Assembly (NCBI RefSeq): GCF_023856365.1 | Contig: NC_064552.1 | Span: 372,001 to 436,000 of the forward strand | Source of the DNA: Brienomyrus brachyistius | Taxonomy: Eukaryota; Chordata; Actinopteri; Osteoglossiformes; Mormyridae | Length of the DNA stretch: 64,000 nt | Reading direction: 5' to 3' | Shown here: piece after piece, positions 22,930-33,370 of the stretch | Layout of the letters: each line of letters opens with the position of its first letter | Numbering within the stretch: position 1 is the first letter of the stretch | The notes under the pieces: model-generated | What the model saw: the letters and a program-made list of their open reading frames with translations, nothing else | Told to the model about the DNA's origin: nothing | Database searches by the model: none | Translations under genes and position numbers: made by a program

Positions 22930-23154
22930 CACCTGCAGTCTGGGCTGCTTTGTTTGGACTGGTCTGTAGGGTAGTAAGTGGAGCTGCGGGGGAGTCGTCC
23001 GCAGCCTATGCTAACATTTTAGCATTAATTTATAATCACTTTAATCAGTCTTTAGCATCTTCAGTCCAGGCTGCTCTTTGGGCGTCGTCCACAGGGTCAC
23101 AAATGCGGCGCTGCAGAGTCGTCCTCTGCCACGCTAACATTTTAGCATTAATTT
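22930..23154. repeat. diverged tandem duplication, two copies of about 100-125 bp
   Basis: Copy 1 (about 22930-23031) and copy 2 (about 23056-23154) share a CTGCAGTCTGGGCTGC/CTTCAGTCCAGGCTGC start, an AGTCGTCC core, and the identical end GCTAACATTTTAGCATTAAT. They differ by many substitutions and indels, so the duplication is old. Confidence 0.7.
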
Positions 23155-23739
23155 TGCTCTCCTTTTGTCTGGAATCCGGTTTATAATTTATGATCCAAGC
23201 CCTGCCTCTTTCTGATACATTAGCGAATTATAAAAGTAGAAAAATTGAGAATGACCAAACAGCAGAGAAAAAGATGAGAAGTGGAGATGATGATGGCCTG
23301 CAGGCTTGCCTCAGATCTGCTAACCTTTAATCTCTCAGAAGAAATGGAGATTAAAAAATCACCTGCAACCACTGACAAATTAACAAACTTGTTCTTCTTC
23401 CCTCTTGCAAAATGCGGCCATCTTTCTGCATGTGGTGCTGAGGATGATGCCTCTGCCTGCTTCTCTAAATGAACAATGAACTTGGCATTAAATAAACTAG
23501 TCATTATACTATCTCTTTGTCACTGAACTACCGTTTGTATTTAATCTTTAAAAAAGCAAAGATCATTTATCGCAAGGAAGTGCTGTTAACTGGCTGCTTT
23601 GATATGTAACCAATTTCATTAAATGAATTTAACTGATTTGTTTTTTTCACTCAAAATAAACAATAAAATAACTAATCACGGTTTGATTATTTTTTACACA
23701 CACTATAGTATACGTAGTAAATATATATGCCTGTATGCC
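23155..23739. other. intronic sequence, nothing recognised
   Basis: AT-rich, unique-looking. Confidence 0.4.
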
Positions 23740-24160
23740 AGAGCTGCCATGATTACTCGATTATTAAAAAACATCGATTAAAATTTGGCGGAAGGAAGAC
23801 GGGACATAATGGATGAGGGTCCAAACAAACAGGGAAAGCATCAGTTCTGTGGAAGCACTTCATGTTAAAAGTGGATGCGAATGCATTCGTCTGTCAGCAT
23901 TGCAAAGCAGAACGTAAAATATCACCACAGAACAACTTCAATGCAAATACATCTTAAAAGAAGACATTCGAGTTTGACGGACTCAGCCGGTAATGCGAAG
24001 TTAGTCATAGATATTTGCCATTTAGCCTCTCGGTGTAGCATAGCCTATCTTTGTCATCACTTTGACGTAAATCATTTTGCTTTCTAAGATCCCATTATGA
24101 TAAATTAATCGCCGCTAAAACGATTAGCCGCGTCATCGTACATAATAGAGTACATAATAA
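23740..24160 (+). pseudogene. hAT element relic with a frameshifted BED zinc finger
   Basis: From 23838 the frame reads SVLWKHFMLKVDANAFVCQHC, then KAERKIS and a stop at 23955. In the +1 frame just before it TTSMQIHLKRRHS is encoded. Together they show W...F, C-x2-C and H-x4-H, the BED-type zinc finger of hAT transposases, split by a frameshift near 23925-23935. The flanks (ATTACTCGATTATTAAAAAA at about 23752 and AATTAATCGCCGCTAAAACG at about 24104) fit hAT sub-terminal sequence. The catalytic domain is absent, so this is a deletion relic. Confidence 0.7.
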
Positions 24161-25356
24161 CTATATATATATATATAATTAACATTGTATGTCTCGAGTA
24201 GTGCTGAACGATATTGTAAAAGACTTACAATTTTAAAAGTATGTTAATTTTTTGCGATATTTTGGAACTGAAAATTAACTATAGCCAAAAAGAAATTATC
24301 TACCAAGAGAATCTGTGAAGTATGTTGGTGGTGCTGCCGTGATTTGCTCCTGCAGACACAAAGCAGGACTGACATGTCTTTTCGTAACCTCCTCTTGTTC
24401 GCTTCTCTCTCTTCTCGTTTCTGTTACATTTCTCACAAATGCACCACACTGTTTACCAGTGAGTCCAACAGCAGCTCCACAGTGATTATGATGCACACTG
24501 CTCGCGCTGAAATGCCGAAAATGGACCATCATTAAAACTGCAAAGCTTGCTAATAGGTTTGTTTCCTGAGACAGTAAAATGTTTTCGTGCAGCTTACTGG
24601 TCTCGGATCAGCCCTTGTGATGAGATATCGACATCACAGCTGTCAGAGCGGCATAGTGGGGCAGCTTTATGTGTCTGGAGTTTGCAGGTTCGCTCTGCGT
24701 CTGCGTGGGTTCACTCCGCATCCTCTGGTTTCCTTCCACCAGTGGCGGTTCATACCGTGTGTTTTTGGCCTTTCGCCTCCTAGTTCCCAGTGCACCCACC
24801 GTTTCTTCAGAACAGGTTTTCCACAATAAACTGTATATGTTTTAAATGATTTTCATAACCTCTGATATTTTAGCTAATGCGTTGTGATTGTAGTGATTTT
24901 ATTGCTGAAAACTTCAGAATGATGTTGAAATAGACCATCAGTCTACCGTATTTTCAATTTACTGTGTGCGTTTTACTTCCTTATATTTCATAGGAATAGT
25001 TAGTTGTCACCTGTGTGAAACAGCAACGAATCGTTACTAACTGTCGCAAGATGTATCAATAAATAAGTAAGGACTCCTAATCACGATCGCGGCATTTTAA
25101 AGACTCACGGAAGTTCACGATGATGGGGAAGACATTTCTTAAATATAAATATTTCCGGATTTCACATACAAAAATGTTTTCGTGACAGGGGGTGCGTGCG
25201 CACCTTACACCACTGCTTTCCGCTATCAAAAAAAGCAACTTCTGTAAACTGGAAGGAACTAAACGGACCGTATACGTGTAGCCCTCAGCTACTGCCCCTT
25301 TCACGGCTGGTTTCTGCCGCCTGCTAATTGCAATAAACATTTATTATTATATGATA
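24161..25356. other. intronic sequence with a short hAT-like fragment
   Basis: GTAGTGCTGAACGATATTG (24198-24216), facing GCGATATTTT near 24255, resembles the ends of another short hAT element. This is not certain. The rest to 25356 is unique-looking. Confidence 0.35.
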
Positions 25357-25550
25357 TGCCACTTTACAATAAGGCTACCCATATAAAGAGTTTATGAATG
25401 GTTTATACTCTGGTTATTAATTGGCTTGTAAATTAGTAATAGATTTAAAATGTTATTTTAATGTATTTAACTTTTTATTTAAAGTTATTTTTATTAATGA
25501 GTTACTGCCATTTGCAAGTGGCAAGAGGGAGCCTTATTGTAAAGTGGCAC
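25357..25550. mobile_element. MITE, about 194 bp, with 22-bp terminal inverted repeats
   Basis: The left end TGCCACTTTACAATAAGGCT (25357-25376) is matched by the reverse complement of the right end, AGCCTTATTGTAAAGTGGCA (25530-25549). The body is AT-rich with no ORF. Superfamily not assigned. The end sequence is one that I recall as frequent in fish genomes. Confidence 0.8.
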
Positions 25551-26198
25551 CCTCAGTTTTTCTCCAGATTAATCAATAGATTACAAGATTATTAACACCA
25601 TCAGTAGTGACAGTCCTACTATAGCCATAGTTAATTTATGATTCACATACAAATCTTTTGCGTCATAGTCGTCTTGTAGCTGTCTCTGTATAATGATGTT
25701 TAGAATGCGTGCATGTGCGTGCTGTGTGATTGTCGGAGGTGTGTGAGCATAGCCTGACGGGGGGGGGGGAGCACGGCCGCCATGCGCGGCACACTGGGCT
25801 GATCGGCCTGCTCTCGCTCCCGCTGCCGCCTTCGCTGCCGTTCGTGGGGATTCTCCCTTTTCTTCTTTGCCATATCGAGTGTTGTGATGTGACTCTGATT
25901 TTGATTTCCTCCTTGATGATGATACTTTAGATGCAGCCGGGAGAGATCCAGCCCCTCCGTCTTTGTTTAATGTGACAGCGAAGAAGTTGATCTTTGTTTG
26001 TTCAAAACTCCGCATGAATCTGTGTTTAGCTTCGTTTAATGTGTTTGTCTGTGATTTCTAAATGCTAAACATGCAAACAGATAAATCGTCAAGGTTAATT
26101 CTGTACCCTGCCGCATGACTGATCTCTCTGCTGCCATGTCTTTGCTTTTTATCTCCCCCTTTCCCTCTTTCTCTCTCTGCGCTCGCTTCCCTTGTCAG
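25551..26198. other. intronic sequence leading to the microexon
   Basis: 25575-25617 (ATTAATCAATAGATTACAAG, later AGTGACAGTCCTACTA) may be the right end of the hAT relic that begins at 23740, with the MITE inserted between; this is weakly supported. From 26122 onward a long pyrimidine-rich stretch with several TGC motifs precedes the microexon. Confidence 0.4.
26140..26198 (+). promoter_or_regulatory. extended polypyrimidine tract and acceptor of the vti1a microexon
   Basis: An almost unbroken CT-rich run (CTCCCCCTTTCCCTCTTTCT, then CTCTCTGCGCTCGCTTCCC) ends in TTGTCAG. A TGC triplet lies at 26178-26180, about 18 nt before the exon, with others at 26129, 26132 and 26143. In vertebrates the neural factor SRRM4 acts through UGC motifs just upstream of microexons and PTBP1 represses through CU-rich tracts. 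That both act here is inference from the motifs. Confidence 0.55.
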
Positions 26199-26219
26199 CT
26201 GATAAAGTTGCGTGAGGAG
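26199..26219 (+). CDS. vti1a: vti1a 21-nt microexon (LIKLREE), probably the neural Vti1a-beta insert
   Basis: Between a pyrimidine-rich TTGTCAG acceptor and a consensus GTAAGT donor at 26220 lie exactly seven codons, LIKLREE, phase 0 on both sides. Including or skipping it leaves the protein frame intact. The position is immediately N-terminal to the SNARE helix that starts in the next exon (RAHLLDNTERL). Mammals are known to make a brain isoform, Vti1a-beta, with a seven-residue insertion next to the SNARE motif, found on synaptic vesicles. The match in length, phase and place strongly suggests that this is the same alternative exon. It is too short for any ORF finder; the call rests on its flanking splice sites and on colinearity. 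Confidence 0.9.
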
Positions 26220-27726
26220 GTAAGTGCTTCCACTGTACCTCTCTCACTCCCTGATTCCCTCCAATGCATTATGAGGAGCTCTAGGCCTGTCTTCGCCCCC
26301 CCCATCCTGCTGGCCAGTGCACTGTGTCTCTAGCTGAGGTACCCCAGGCCTGTCTTTGCCCCCTCTCACCTCCCCTGCTGGCCAAGTGCCCCCCCCTCCC
26401 CCGATGGTGTGTGCAGGACTGGACAGCAGTAACAGCTGGTAAGGTTCCTGTTAGATTGAGATGCAGAGAAAGCTGTCCATTTCCCCATTAGTAAAGCTTC
26501 TGAATGCAGGCAGTCACTGATGCCTTGCAGCACAGCAGAAAGTGGCACTGGGCACTCTTTTAAGGGTCTTCCTTTCTGCTCTACTCCTCGTTTGATTAAG
26601 TACTGAAAAGGAAGCACTGCATCACTGTAATATGATATTTGTCAGGCTGAGTGTTTGTGTAAAGGCATGGATGCTACGCTTCGCGGCTTAGCAAAGGGCC
26701 TCTGAGCCGCTGTGTCACTTCCCCTTCCTGTCTCCTCCCGTCACAGGGCCACGCAGACCTCGCAGTGCCGAGCACGTCGCTGCCCTCCCCTCGTGTTTCC
26801 CTGTTTGTGTTCTTATTTCCTAGCCGCTGCATTGACAGTCAGAGCAGATGGGATGTGTTTGAAGCTGCGGGGACTCTCCCCACCTCACCTGCAAAGCGTT
26901 TTCCCGTTAGCAGCAGCCAATTATGATGCTGTTTCATTTCACCCTTTTTTTTTTTATAACCAAGCGGTTTCCATTTCAGGGTTTTAATCAAAGACCATAC
27001 AGCTTATTCATACTAAGCTCTGTTTAAAAACTATACTTTTCCATCGCTGAGAAACATGTTTAAATATTTAGCATCTGCATTCACTGCTGTTTGACACTTG
27101 TAATTTCTCATCTTACAACTCCCAAACAAACTGGGAAAAGATCACATGGCGGTGATGAAGAGCTGTCCTTATTATTCAGTTTGACGCTCGTCCTTATTGA
27201 AATAATAAGGAAGCATCGGCCCTTTTGAAAGTGCTGAATGTGAGCGACGCTCTCTTTGATACTGAAGCGCCCGTATACCGTGCGCTTCTGGTGACTTAGT
27301 GTTCCCTGCTAAAAAACAACAGCAGAACGTTCCCTTTAGCTCCTTCAGGTTACGGTTCACAAAAAGAGGAGTGGCTGCCATGCATGCACATGCTGTTCTG
27401 ACATGGTTGTCACATTTATGTCAGTTAGGGTTAGAAATTGGCAGTCATGTGATAAAGATTGGCAGTTTGACCCCGCCTTTTACAGTACTGACCTTTAGTT
27501 CCTGTTATACGCATAGATTCCTGCCACATGATCTCTGTACGGCTCCCACAGGCTCTGGTGGCGCTCAGTCACTGTTATATGATTGTAGAGTAATAAAACA
27601 AGAAAAAAATATATGTATCTTGAGACAAAAACATTTCTAAGCAGTGCTTTGAGGTTTAATACTGTCATAAAAATCACTAGATTCACCCAGTGCCCTGCAA
27701 CTCGGTTATAAAAAATAAAAACTGAA
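26220..27726. other. intronic sequence, nothing recognised
   Basis: Pyrimidine and C-rich at first (26280-26400, with CCCCCCC runs), then unique-looking. Near-duplicate phrases at 26280-26298 (CTAGGCCTGTCTTCGCCCCC) and 26345-26362 (CCAGGCCTGTCTTTGCCCCC) suggest a small old tandem duplication. Confidence 0.45.
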
Positions 27727-28035
27727 ATGAGTTTTGCGTTCTACTCCGTTGAGCAGTGCACTAAAATTAAAATGGGTTCTGTGCATTACTCTGCTATGCA
27801 GTGTAGTAAAAAACAGAAATTACTTTTGCACTGCGCTGTTATGCAGCGCATTAAAAAACAAAAATGACCTTTGCACTGCGCTGTTATGCAGTGCATTAAA
27901 AAACAGAAATTACTTTTTTTTTTACTGCACTCAGTTATGCAGTGCCCCCAATAAACGAAAGTGAGTTTTGCACTCTGCTCTAAGTTATGCAGTGCATTAA
28001 AAAACAGAAATGAGTTTTACGCTTTGCTCTGAGCC
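27727..28035. repeat. degenerate 45-53-bp tandem repeat, about 6-7 copies
   Basis: Each copy holds GTGCATTAAAAAACAGAAAT and a TTTTGCACTGCGCTGTTATG-like part, with variable spacing and a poly-T insertion near 27915. Strong divergence between copies indicates age. Confidence 0.85.
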
Positions 28036-28440
28036 TCCATTTCAGAATGTTATGAATGAATGAAATGACTGTTTTCCATCTATCGATTTGACAAAGCCCT
28101 TTCCCCTGGCAGTGCCATCCCCATGACTGGGGGAGGCAGACTCATCTGTAAACAGTGTCTTTGTCTTCCTTTGCAGTTTAGACATTGCAGCTTTATAAAT
28201 AGTCCTCATAAGACTGATCCCCCCCCCACACACACTCTCACACTCCCAGCATATGTCTGCTGGGATTGGTCCTGCTGTAATGTTGTTGGGCTTTCCATGC
28301 CGACCACTGTGCATTGTTTTAATGATCCTCCTCGCTCTACCACTGCCATCGTCAAACACTCCCCCGTCTCCTCCTACCCCCTCCTCTGTTTAAAAAAAAA
28401 AAAGAAGACAGTGAAAGAGAGAGAGAGAGCGAGCGAGAGA
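28036..28440. other. intronic sequence, short GA microsatellite at its end
   Basis: Unique-looking. A purine tract with GAGAGAGAGA and GAGCGAGCGAGAG lies at 28414-28446, preceded by a poly-A run near 28391. Confidence 0.45.
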
Positions 28441-29879
28441 GAGATTGGAGAAACGGCTTTGAAGTGGCTTTCCCTGCGAGAGCCTGCTGGCCGCCTCCCT
28501 GAGACGTGTCACCTTTGCCGGGAGGGAATAGGGAAATCACGTTTCGAATGGTAATGATAACATACTAATCAGTGGAGCTCTTTGAAGATGAGGGAACGCC
28601 GCGCTCTGTCAGTGTCCCCGGCCGCCGCTCCTCCGAGGCACTGCGGCATCCTGGGCTAGGTGTGCTAGCTTAAGTGTGCGTGTCAATACGGCACCTCCGT
28701 CTCCAGCGATCCATTGGGGCTCATTAGGAAGCACCGGCTCCATCCCCCCCCCCCCCTTTAAACTATTAAAAAGTATTTCTGCAATTTTAAATGACATCTG
28801 TCAACGGCGTGCGGCAGGAAAAAAAGTTCAGAGGATGAATTTTTTCCCCTTTTTCATTGTCAAACTTTGAGAAGTGGAATATGTCGTCTTTCGCTTTTTT
28901 TCTTCGAGTGATTAGTTTGTACATATTTTGACAGCTTTACTAGAACGGCAGATTCAGTTCTTTTTTCCTCCCCTTAGGTGGAGAGCGGAAAAAAGTGGAG
29001 ATTAAATTTTCTTCAGAAAGTTCATTTTTGCGAGGTGCTGGTGTGTGCAGCGGGGCACTGCGGTGCCGGGCAGCCCGCAGGTCCGAGCTGTCTGCTCTGC
29101 GGCCCGGTGACCTGGGCGGCTCATACTGAGCAAAGCAGGCAGTACTTTTGGCTGGACCTTTCGGTTCATATGTACGGTCATCTTGGTCATCATCAGTGTG
29201 ATGGCCAAAGCCGAACAGCTGTCTGTGGAGCCGCCCGCCCCCTACCCTTTTTTAATACCTTATGACAAGTTGTGAGTAAGGCAACTGCCTTGGAGTCTCT
29301 AGGACGCAGAGGCACAGACACAGCGCCCCCTATCAGGCCAGAGTCCACAACATCTGCTATGTTGAAATGGCAGCATTTTTCCCTTAGTGATGTGGTTTTA
29401 ATCAGTGGCTTCCTGAGAGTTTTTTTAACATCTTTTTTGTAGCTATCACGCTGCTAGATTATTTTGCATGAAAGCAGCAAATTATCATTTATTACACCTC
29501 AATTAACTCATCCTCCCTCTATCAACTTTGCCCTGGACACTAAATGTGAAATAATGAGTTCCAGCAGCTGAGAGCACCTATAAAGCAGAGCCAAGCTCCA
29601 ATAAGGGCTCTGAGTCGTGGTTCACATGCGGCCTTTGACATTTATGGCTGAGCGGGGAAGTAGTTCAGGATTTGGGGACAGCAGCCAGTGGACCTTGGAG
29701 AGGCTCATGCCGACAGCTTCCTCCCTCCCTCCCTCCGTCCCTCTCGCTCGCTCGCTCTGTTTGTATATATTTCGCATATATGTAAGGGGTGTGTTTAGGT
29801 GACATGACTTTTATGTTTGACCATCTGTCTCTGTTATTGTTTACTGTCTTTCTTCCCCATTTTCCTCCATTTGTTACAG
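28441..29879. other. intronic sequence, candidate regulatory DNA at 28440-28990
   Basis: 28440-28990 is mixed-composition single-copy sequence with a poly-C run (28744-28756). It is of the type often found to be conserved in introns of developmental loci, but conservation cannot be tested here. CCCTCCCTCCCTCCGTCCC, then CTCGCTCGCTCGCTC, lies at 29722-29757. The region ends in TTTGTTACAG at 29879. Confidence 0.35.
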
Positions 29880-29964
29880 AGAGCACATCTGCTGGACAAC
29901 ACAGAGCGGCTGGAAAGGTCATCACGCCGGCTGGAGGCGGGCTACCAGATCGCTGTGGAGACAG
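29880..29964 (+). CDS. vti1a: vti1a coding exon: first half of the Qb-SNARE motif
   Basis: Encodes RAHLLDNTERLERSSRRLEA followed by GYQIAVET and the first base of a split Glu codon (85 nt, phase 0 in, phase 1 out). This stretch begins the Qb-SNARE helix of VTI1A (mammalian residues about 115-143) and is nearly identical to the mammalian protein, as expected for a packing surface that must pair with syntaxin, a Qc-SNARE and VAMP partners. Leu, Arg and Ala spacing follows the heptad pattern. The acceptor is TTGTTACAG (29879) and the donor GTAAGC at 29965. An extremely long intron (33 kb) follows, and a G-rich minisatellite begins only about 70 nt after the donor. Confidence 0.97.
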
Positions 29965-30030
29965 GTAAGCAGGCGTCTGGCGAGGCCGCCAGCCCTTAGG
30001 CTGCTGACATTTCCAGCATCACATCAAAGC

Positions 30031-31116
30031 AGGGGGGATGGGCGCAGGGCCTGGGGCGGGGTCAGAGGGTGGGGAACAGGAATGGGTAAAAGAGGCGGGA
30101 GTTTGTGGAGTGAGGGATGTGCATGGGGAACAGGGGCAAGGGGTGGGGCCAGGGGAGGGGATGGGTGGAAGGTGAGGGGCGGGGCCAGGGGAGGGGATGG
30201 GTGGAAGGTGAGGGGCGGGTCTAGGGGAGGGGATGGGTGGAAGGTGAGGGGCGGGGACAGGGGAGGGGATGGGTAGAAGGTGAGGGGCGGGGACAGGGGA
30301 GGGGGATGGGTGGAAGGTGAGGGGCGGGGCCAGGGGGAGGCGATGGGCAGAAGGTGAGGGGCGGGGACAGGGGAGGGGGATGGGTAGAAGGTGAGGGGCG
30401 GGGCCAGGGGGAGGCGATGGGCGGAAGGTGAGGGGCGGGGCCAGGGGAGGGGATGGGTGGAAGGTGAGGGGCGGGGACAGGGGAGGGGGATGGGTAGAAG
30501 GTGAGGGGTGGGGACAGGGGAGGGGGATGGGTAGAAGGTGAGGGGCGGGGACAGGGGAGGGGATGGGTGGAAGGTGAGGGGCGGGGCCAGGGGGAGGCGA
30601 TGGGCAGAAGGTGAGGGGCGGGGACAGGGGAGGGGGATGGGTAGAAGGTGAGGGGCGGGGACAGGGGAGGGGATGGGTGGAAGGTGAGGGGCGGGGACAG
30701 GGGAGGGGGATGGGTAGAAGGTGAGGGGTGGGGACAGGGGAGGGGGATGGGTAGAAGGTGAGGGGCGGGGACAGGGGAGGGGATGGGTGGAAGGTGAGGG
30801 GCGGGGCCAGGGGGAGGCGATGGGCAGAAGGTGAGGGGCGGGGACAGGGGAGGGGGATGGGTAGAAGGTGAGGGGCGGGGACAGGGGAGGCCTGGATAAT
30901 GCAAACAGGAGATGGACAGAATGTGGGGTCAAGGGGTGGGGCTAGGGGTGGGGGATGGGCAGGGTACCGGGCCAGAGGCAGGAGATGTGGGTGTTTAGTG
31001 AAGGATGTGCATGGGGAACAGGGACGAGGGGTGGGGCCATTGGATGGGGATGGGCGTGAGGGGAGGGGACAGGGGGCGGGAATGGGTGTGAGGTGGGGGG
31101 GGGGGGTGCTGGGGGC
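30031..31116. repeat. G-rich 36-37-bp minisatellite, about 22 core copies plus degenerate flanks
   Basis: The unit is GGTGAGGGGCGGGGACAGGG, then GAGGGGGATGGGTAGAA, with GCCAGGG(G) and GGCGATGGGCAGAA variants. Variants occur in repeated blocks, so larger segments were copied. Runs of three to five Gs recur on the transcribed-sense strand, giving dense G-quadruplex potential. The C-rich minus strand is open in all frames (Pro/Ser/His-rich ORFs of up to 367 codons); these are artefacts. Confidence 0.96.
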
Positions 31117-31206
31117 AATCACAGGGATTAAAAATGCTGTTTAAAAAGCATTTTAGCAGCAATTGCCAAAACCACTTCTTCGGAATTTCACAGGGGTGAA
31201 GGTTAC

Positions 31207-31608
31207 TTCTCACTCTATCACTGCATCAAGGAGCACTGCCTTCCTACTGTGTATGAAAGCTCATTCTCTCTATCACTGCATCAAGAAGCACTGCCTTCCT
31301 CCTGTGTATGAAAGCTCATCCTCTCTGTCACTGCATCAAGAAGCACTGCCTTCCTCCTGTGTATGAAAGCTCATTCTCTCTGTCACTGCATCAAGAAGCA
31401 CTGTCTTCCTCCTGTGTATGAAAGCTCATTCTCTCTGTCACTGCATCAAGGAGCACTGCCTTCCCTCCTGTGTATGAAAGCTCATTCTCTCTGTCACTGC
31501 ATCAAGAAGCACTGCCTTCCTCCTGTGTATGAAAGCTCATTCTCTCTGTCACTGCATCAAGAAGCACTGTCTTCCTCCTGTGTATGAAAGCTCATTCTCT
31601 CTGTCAGC
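31207..31608. repeat. 55-bp minisatellite, about 7 copies
   Basis: The unit is TCTCTCTGTCACTGCATCAA, GAAGCACTGCCTTCCTCC, then TGTGTATGAAAGCTCAT. Copies are nearly identical; one has an extra C (31464). The last copy is truncated at CTGTCA. Confidence 0.96.
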
Positions 31609-31720
31609 CTCTCTTAGCTGCTTCTGCTGCAGATTGAGAAAGTTTATTCATTTTCATTTTAATGGCAGCTGGTAAGACGCCACGTCATAATTTTAATTTA
31701 GTTAATTTCTATTAATTTAG

Positions 31721-31950
31721 TGATTGTCACTGCTGACACACCACAGTACACAGTGCACAACAACGAATTGTGTTCTCTGCATTTAACCCATATGTGACAA
31801 TGTGACATAGCAGGGGGCAGCTAATTCAGCGCCCGGGGTGCAGTGCTTGGGGGCGGTACCTTGCTCAGGGTACCTCAGTGGTACCTTGCTGGACGGGGAT
31901 TTGAACCTTCAATCTTACAATTACAAGTACGTGTCCCAAAGCCACCACTG
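31721..31950 (+). repeat. dispersed teleost repeat (CTCTGCATTTAACCC type)
   Basis: Contains TGTGTTCTCTGCATTTAACC (31770-31789), later GGGGCGGTACCTTGCTCAGG, ACCTCAGTGGTACCTTGCTG and a GGGATTTGAACC box. These phrases occur in order in a very common fish interspersed repeat as I know it. The end with GATTTGAACC resembles a tRNA T-arm/B-box. Its class is not assigned here. Confidence 0.65.
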
Positions 31951-32060
31951 CTCTGTAACTGCCCTAATTAAACTGGGGGGGGGGGGCACCGACCACAGAC
32001 CACTGACCACCTTTGTCTTATGCTGTAAGTACAACTCACATATTCAGAAATGCAGTTTGC

Positions 32061-32125
32061 ATTCATTTACATTTACAGGATTTGGCAGAGGCCCTTAGCC
32101 AGAGCAACTTGCATAAGTGCTTTGA
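32061..32125 (+). repeat. short dispersed teleost repeat (CATTTACATTTACAG type)
   Basis: ATTCATTTACATTTACAGGA, TTTGGCAGAGGCCCTTAGCC, then AGAGCAACTTGCATAAGTGC. This matches the phrase CATTTACATTTA...GCAGACGCCCTTATCCAGAGCGACTTACA that I recall as widespread in teleosts. A G12 run precedes it at about 31976-31987. Confidence 0.6.
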
Positions 32126-32546
32126 GACTCTGCAATGAATTTCCGATTCTAGCTCAATAAGGACCCAAGCTATGAATACTATCTCTGAGAACTCCATTGA
32201 GTAGTGCAGAATTTATTTTTTTTTTAAACACACACCAGAAAAAGAGTCGAGTAAGAATATAGAAGTTCTACGTCAGGTATTTCATTGCCTGATATTCAGC
32301 CATTCCCTGATATTCAGCCATCCGGGGCTCATGTATGCTCCTATATTTTTTTTTATATGCTCCCAGTCTCACCAGTAGTCCTGCATTGCACAGGTAATCC
32401 TGCTGTTAATGTGACATTGCAGCCAATCTGCACACATGACCCTCTTTTTGACACTCACTAATCTCACGTTGATGCAAAGATGAATCACTGCAGTACACAC
32501 TGTCAAATGCAGAGGTTATTTTTTTTTAATTCATAAGCAGTAACTT
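32126..32546. other. intronic sequence, nothing recognised
   Basis: AT-rich spacer with a small duplication of CCTGATATTCAGCCAT at about 32288 and 32308. Confidence 0.4.
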
Positions 32547-32735
32547 TCCCTTCTGTAACACACAGACTCTCCTCCTCTGTAATGCAATGATTCTCCACCT
32601 TTGAGATGCACTGGCTCTCCCCCCTCTGTAACGTATTCGCCATTCCCCCTCCGTAACGCACTCGCTCTCCCCCCTCTGTAATGCACTCACTGTCCCTCCC
32701 GTAACACACTTGCTCTCCTTCTCTGTAACACACAT
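32547..32735. repeat. degenerate 23-26-bp tandem repeat, about 7 copies
   Basis: Motifs of the form CTGTAACGCACTCGCTCTCC recur with many substitutions (TAATGCAATGATTCTCC, TAACACACTTGCTCTCC). ORFs on the minus strand are products of the repeat. Confidence 0.8.
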
Positions 32736-33370
32736 AGAGTCACACACATTCTGTTTCCATTGACTCATTGAAAACAGAAGCCCTGTTTATTCGGCATGCC
32801 TGTCACCTGTCTCCCACAGCTAAGTCCATCTTAGGATATCGATCAGGGGGAGCTTGCTTTCTTTGCTCGTCCCACAGTTCGCTGTCCCCTCCACTATCGT
32901 GTCAGTGGTGACGTCCCTCATTCACCTGGTAGTGACGTTAGGAAACAGACTTTAGTGCCGCATCTGTTTGTCTGTTAACACCTGGTTGGTCAGTGTGCTT
33001 CTGCTACTGCTGCTGGTTTTCTCAATATTCAGGGTGCATATTTCCGTATTAGTCTTAATTCACAATATATTGTAAAGTCTAAGCCAGCGTGCATTCCTTG
33101 TAATTAAGTGTAAACATGTAGCAATTTAAATGTGCTATTGAATGATACTGATTTTTGCACTCTCGCTTGCTCTTTCTAACTGCTTTTTGTAACTGGTAAT
33201 TATGAGTTTCGTGCCCCCGGGTTCACATATATTAGACATCGGTTGTTCTTAATGATGTGATTCTGAGAAACCATATCTGTGGCCATTGCTGAAATGATTA
33301 ACAGTTTATAGTGTCAGAAATGGGTATGACAGCTGTAACTTTTTCACGTAGGTGCATATTGGAAAGAGTT
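32736..33370. other. intronic sequence, nothing recognised
   Basis: Unique-looking spacer; no feature supported. Confidence 0.4.

Noticed and set aside
25581..26015. 144-codon minus-strand ORF
   Set aside because: Low-complexity Ala/Arg/Pro stretches and no recognisable domain; it overlaps a suspected transposon end.
30019..31122. Pro-rich ORF of 367 codons on the minus strand as an extensin-like or mucin-like protein
   Set aside because: Complement of a G-rich minisatellite; neighbouring frames are equally open.
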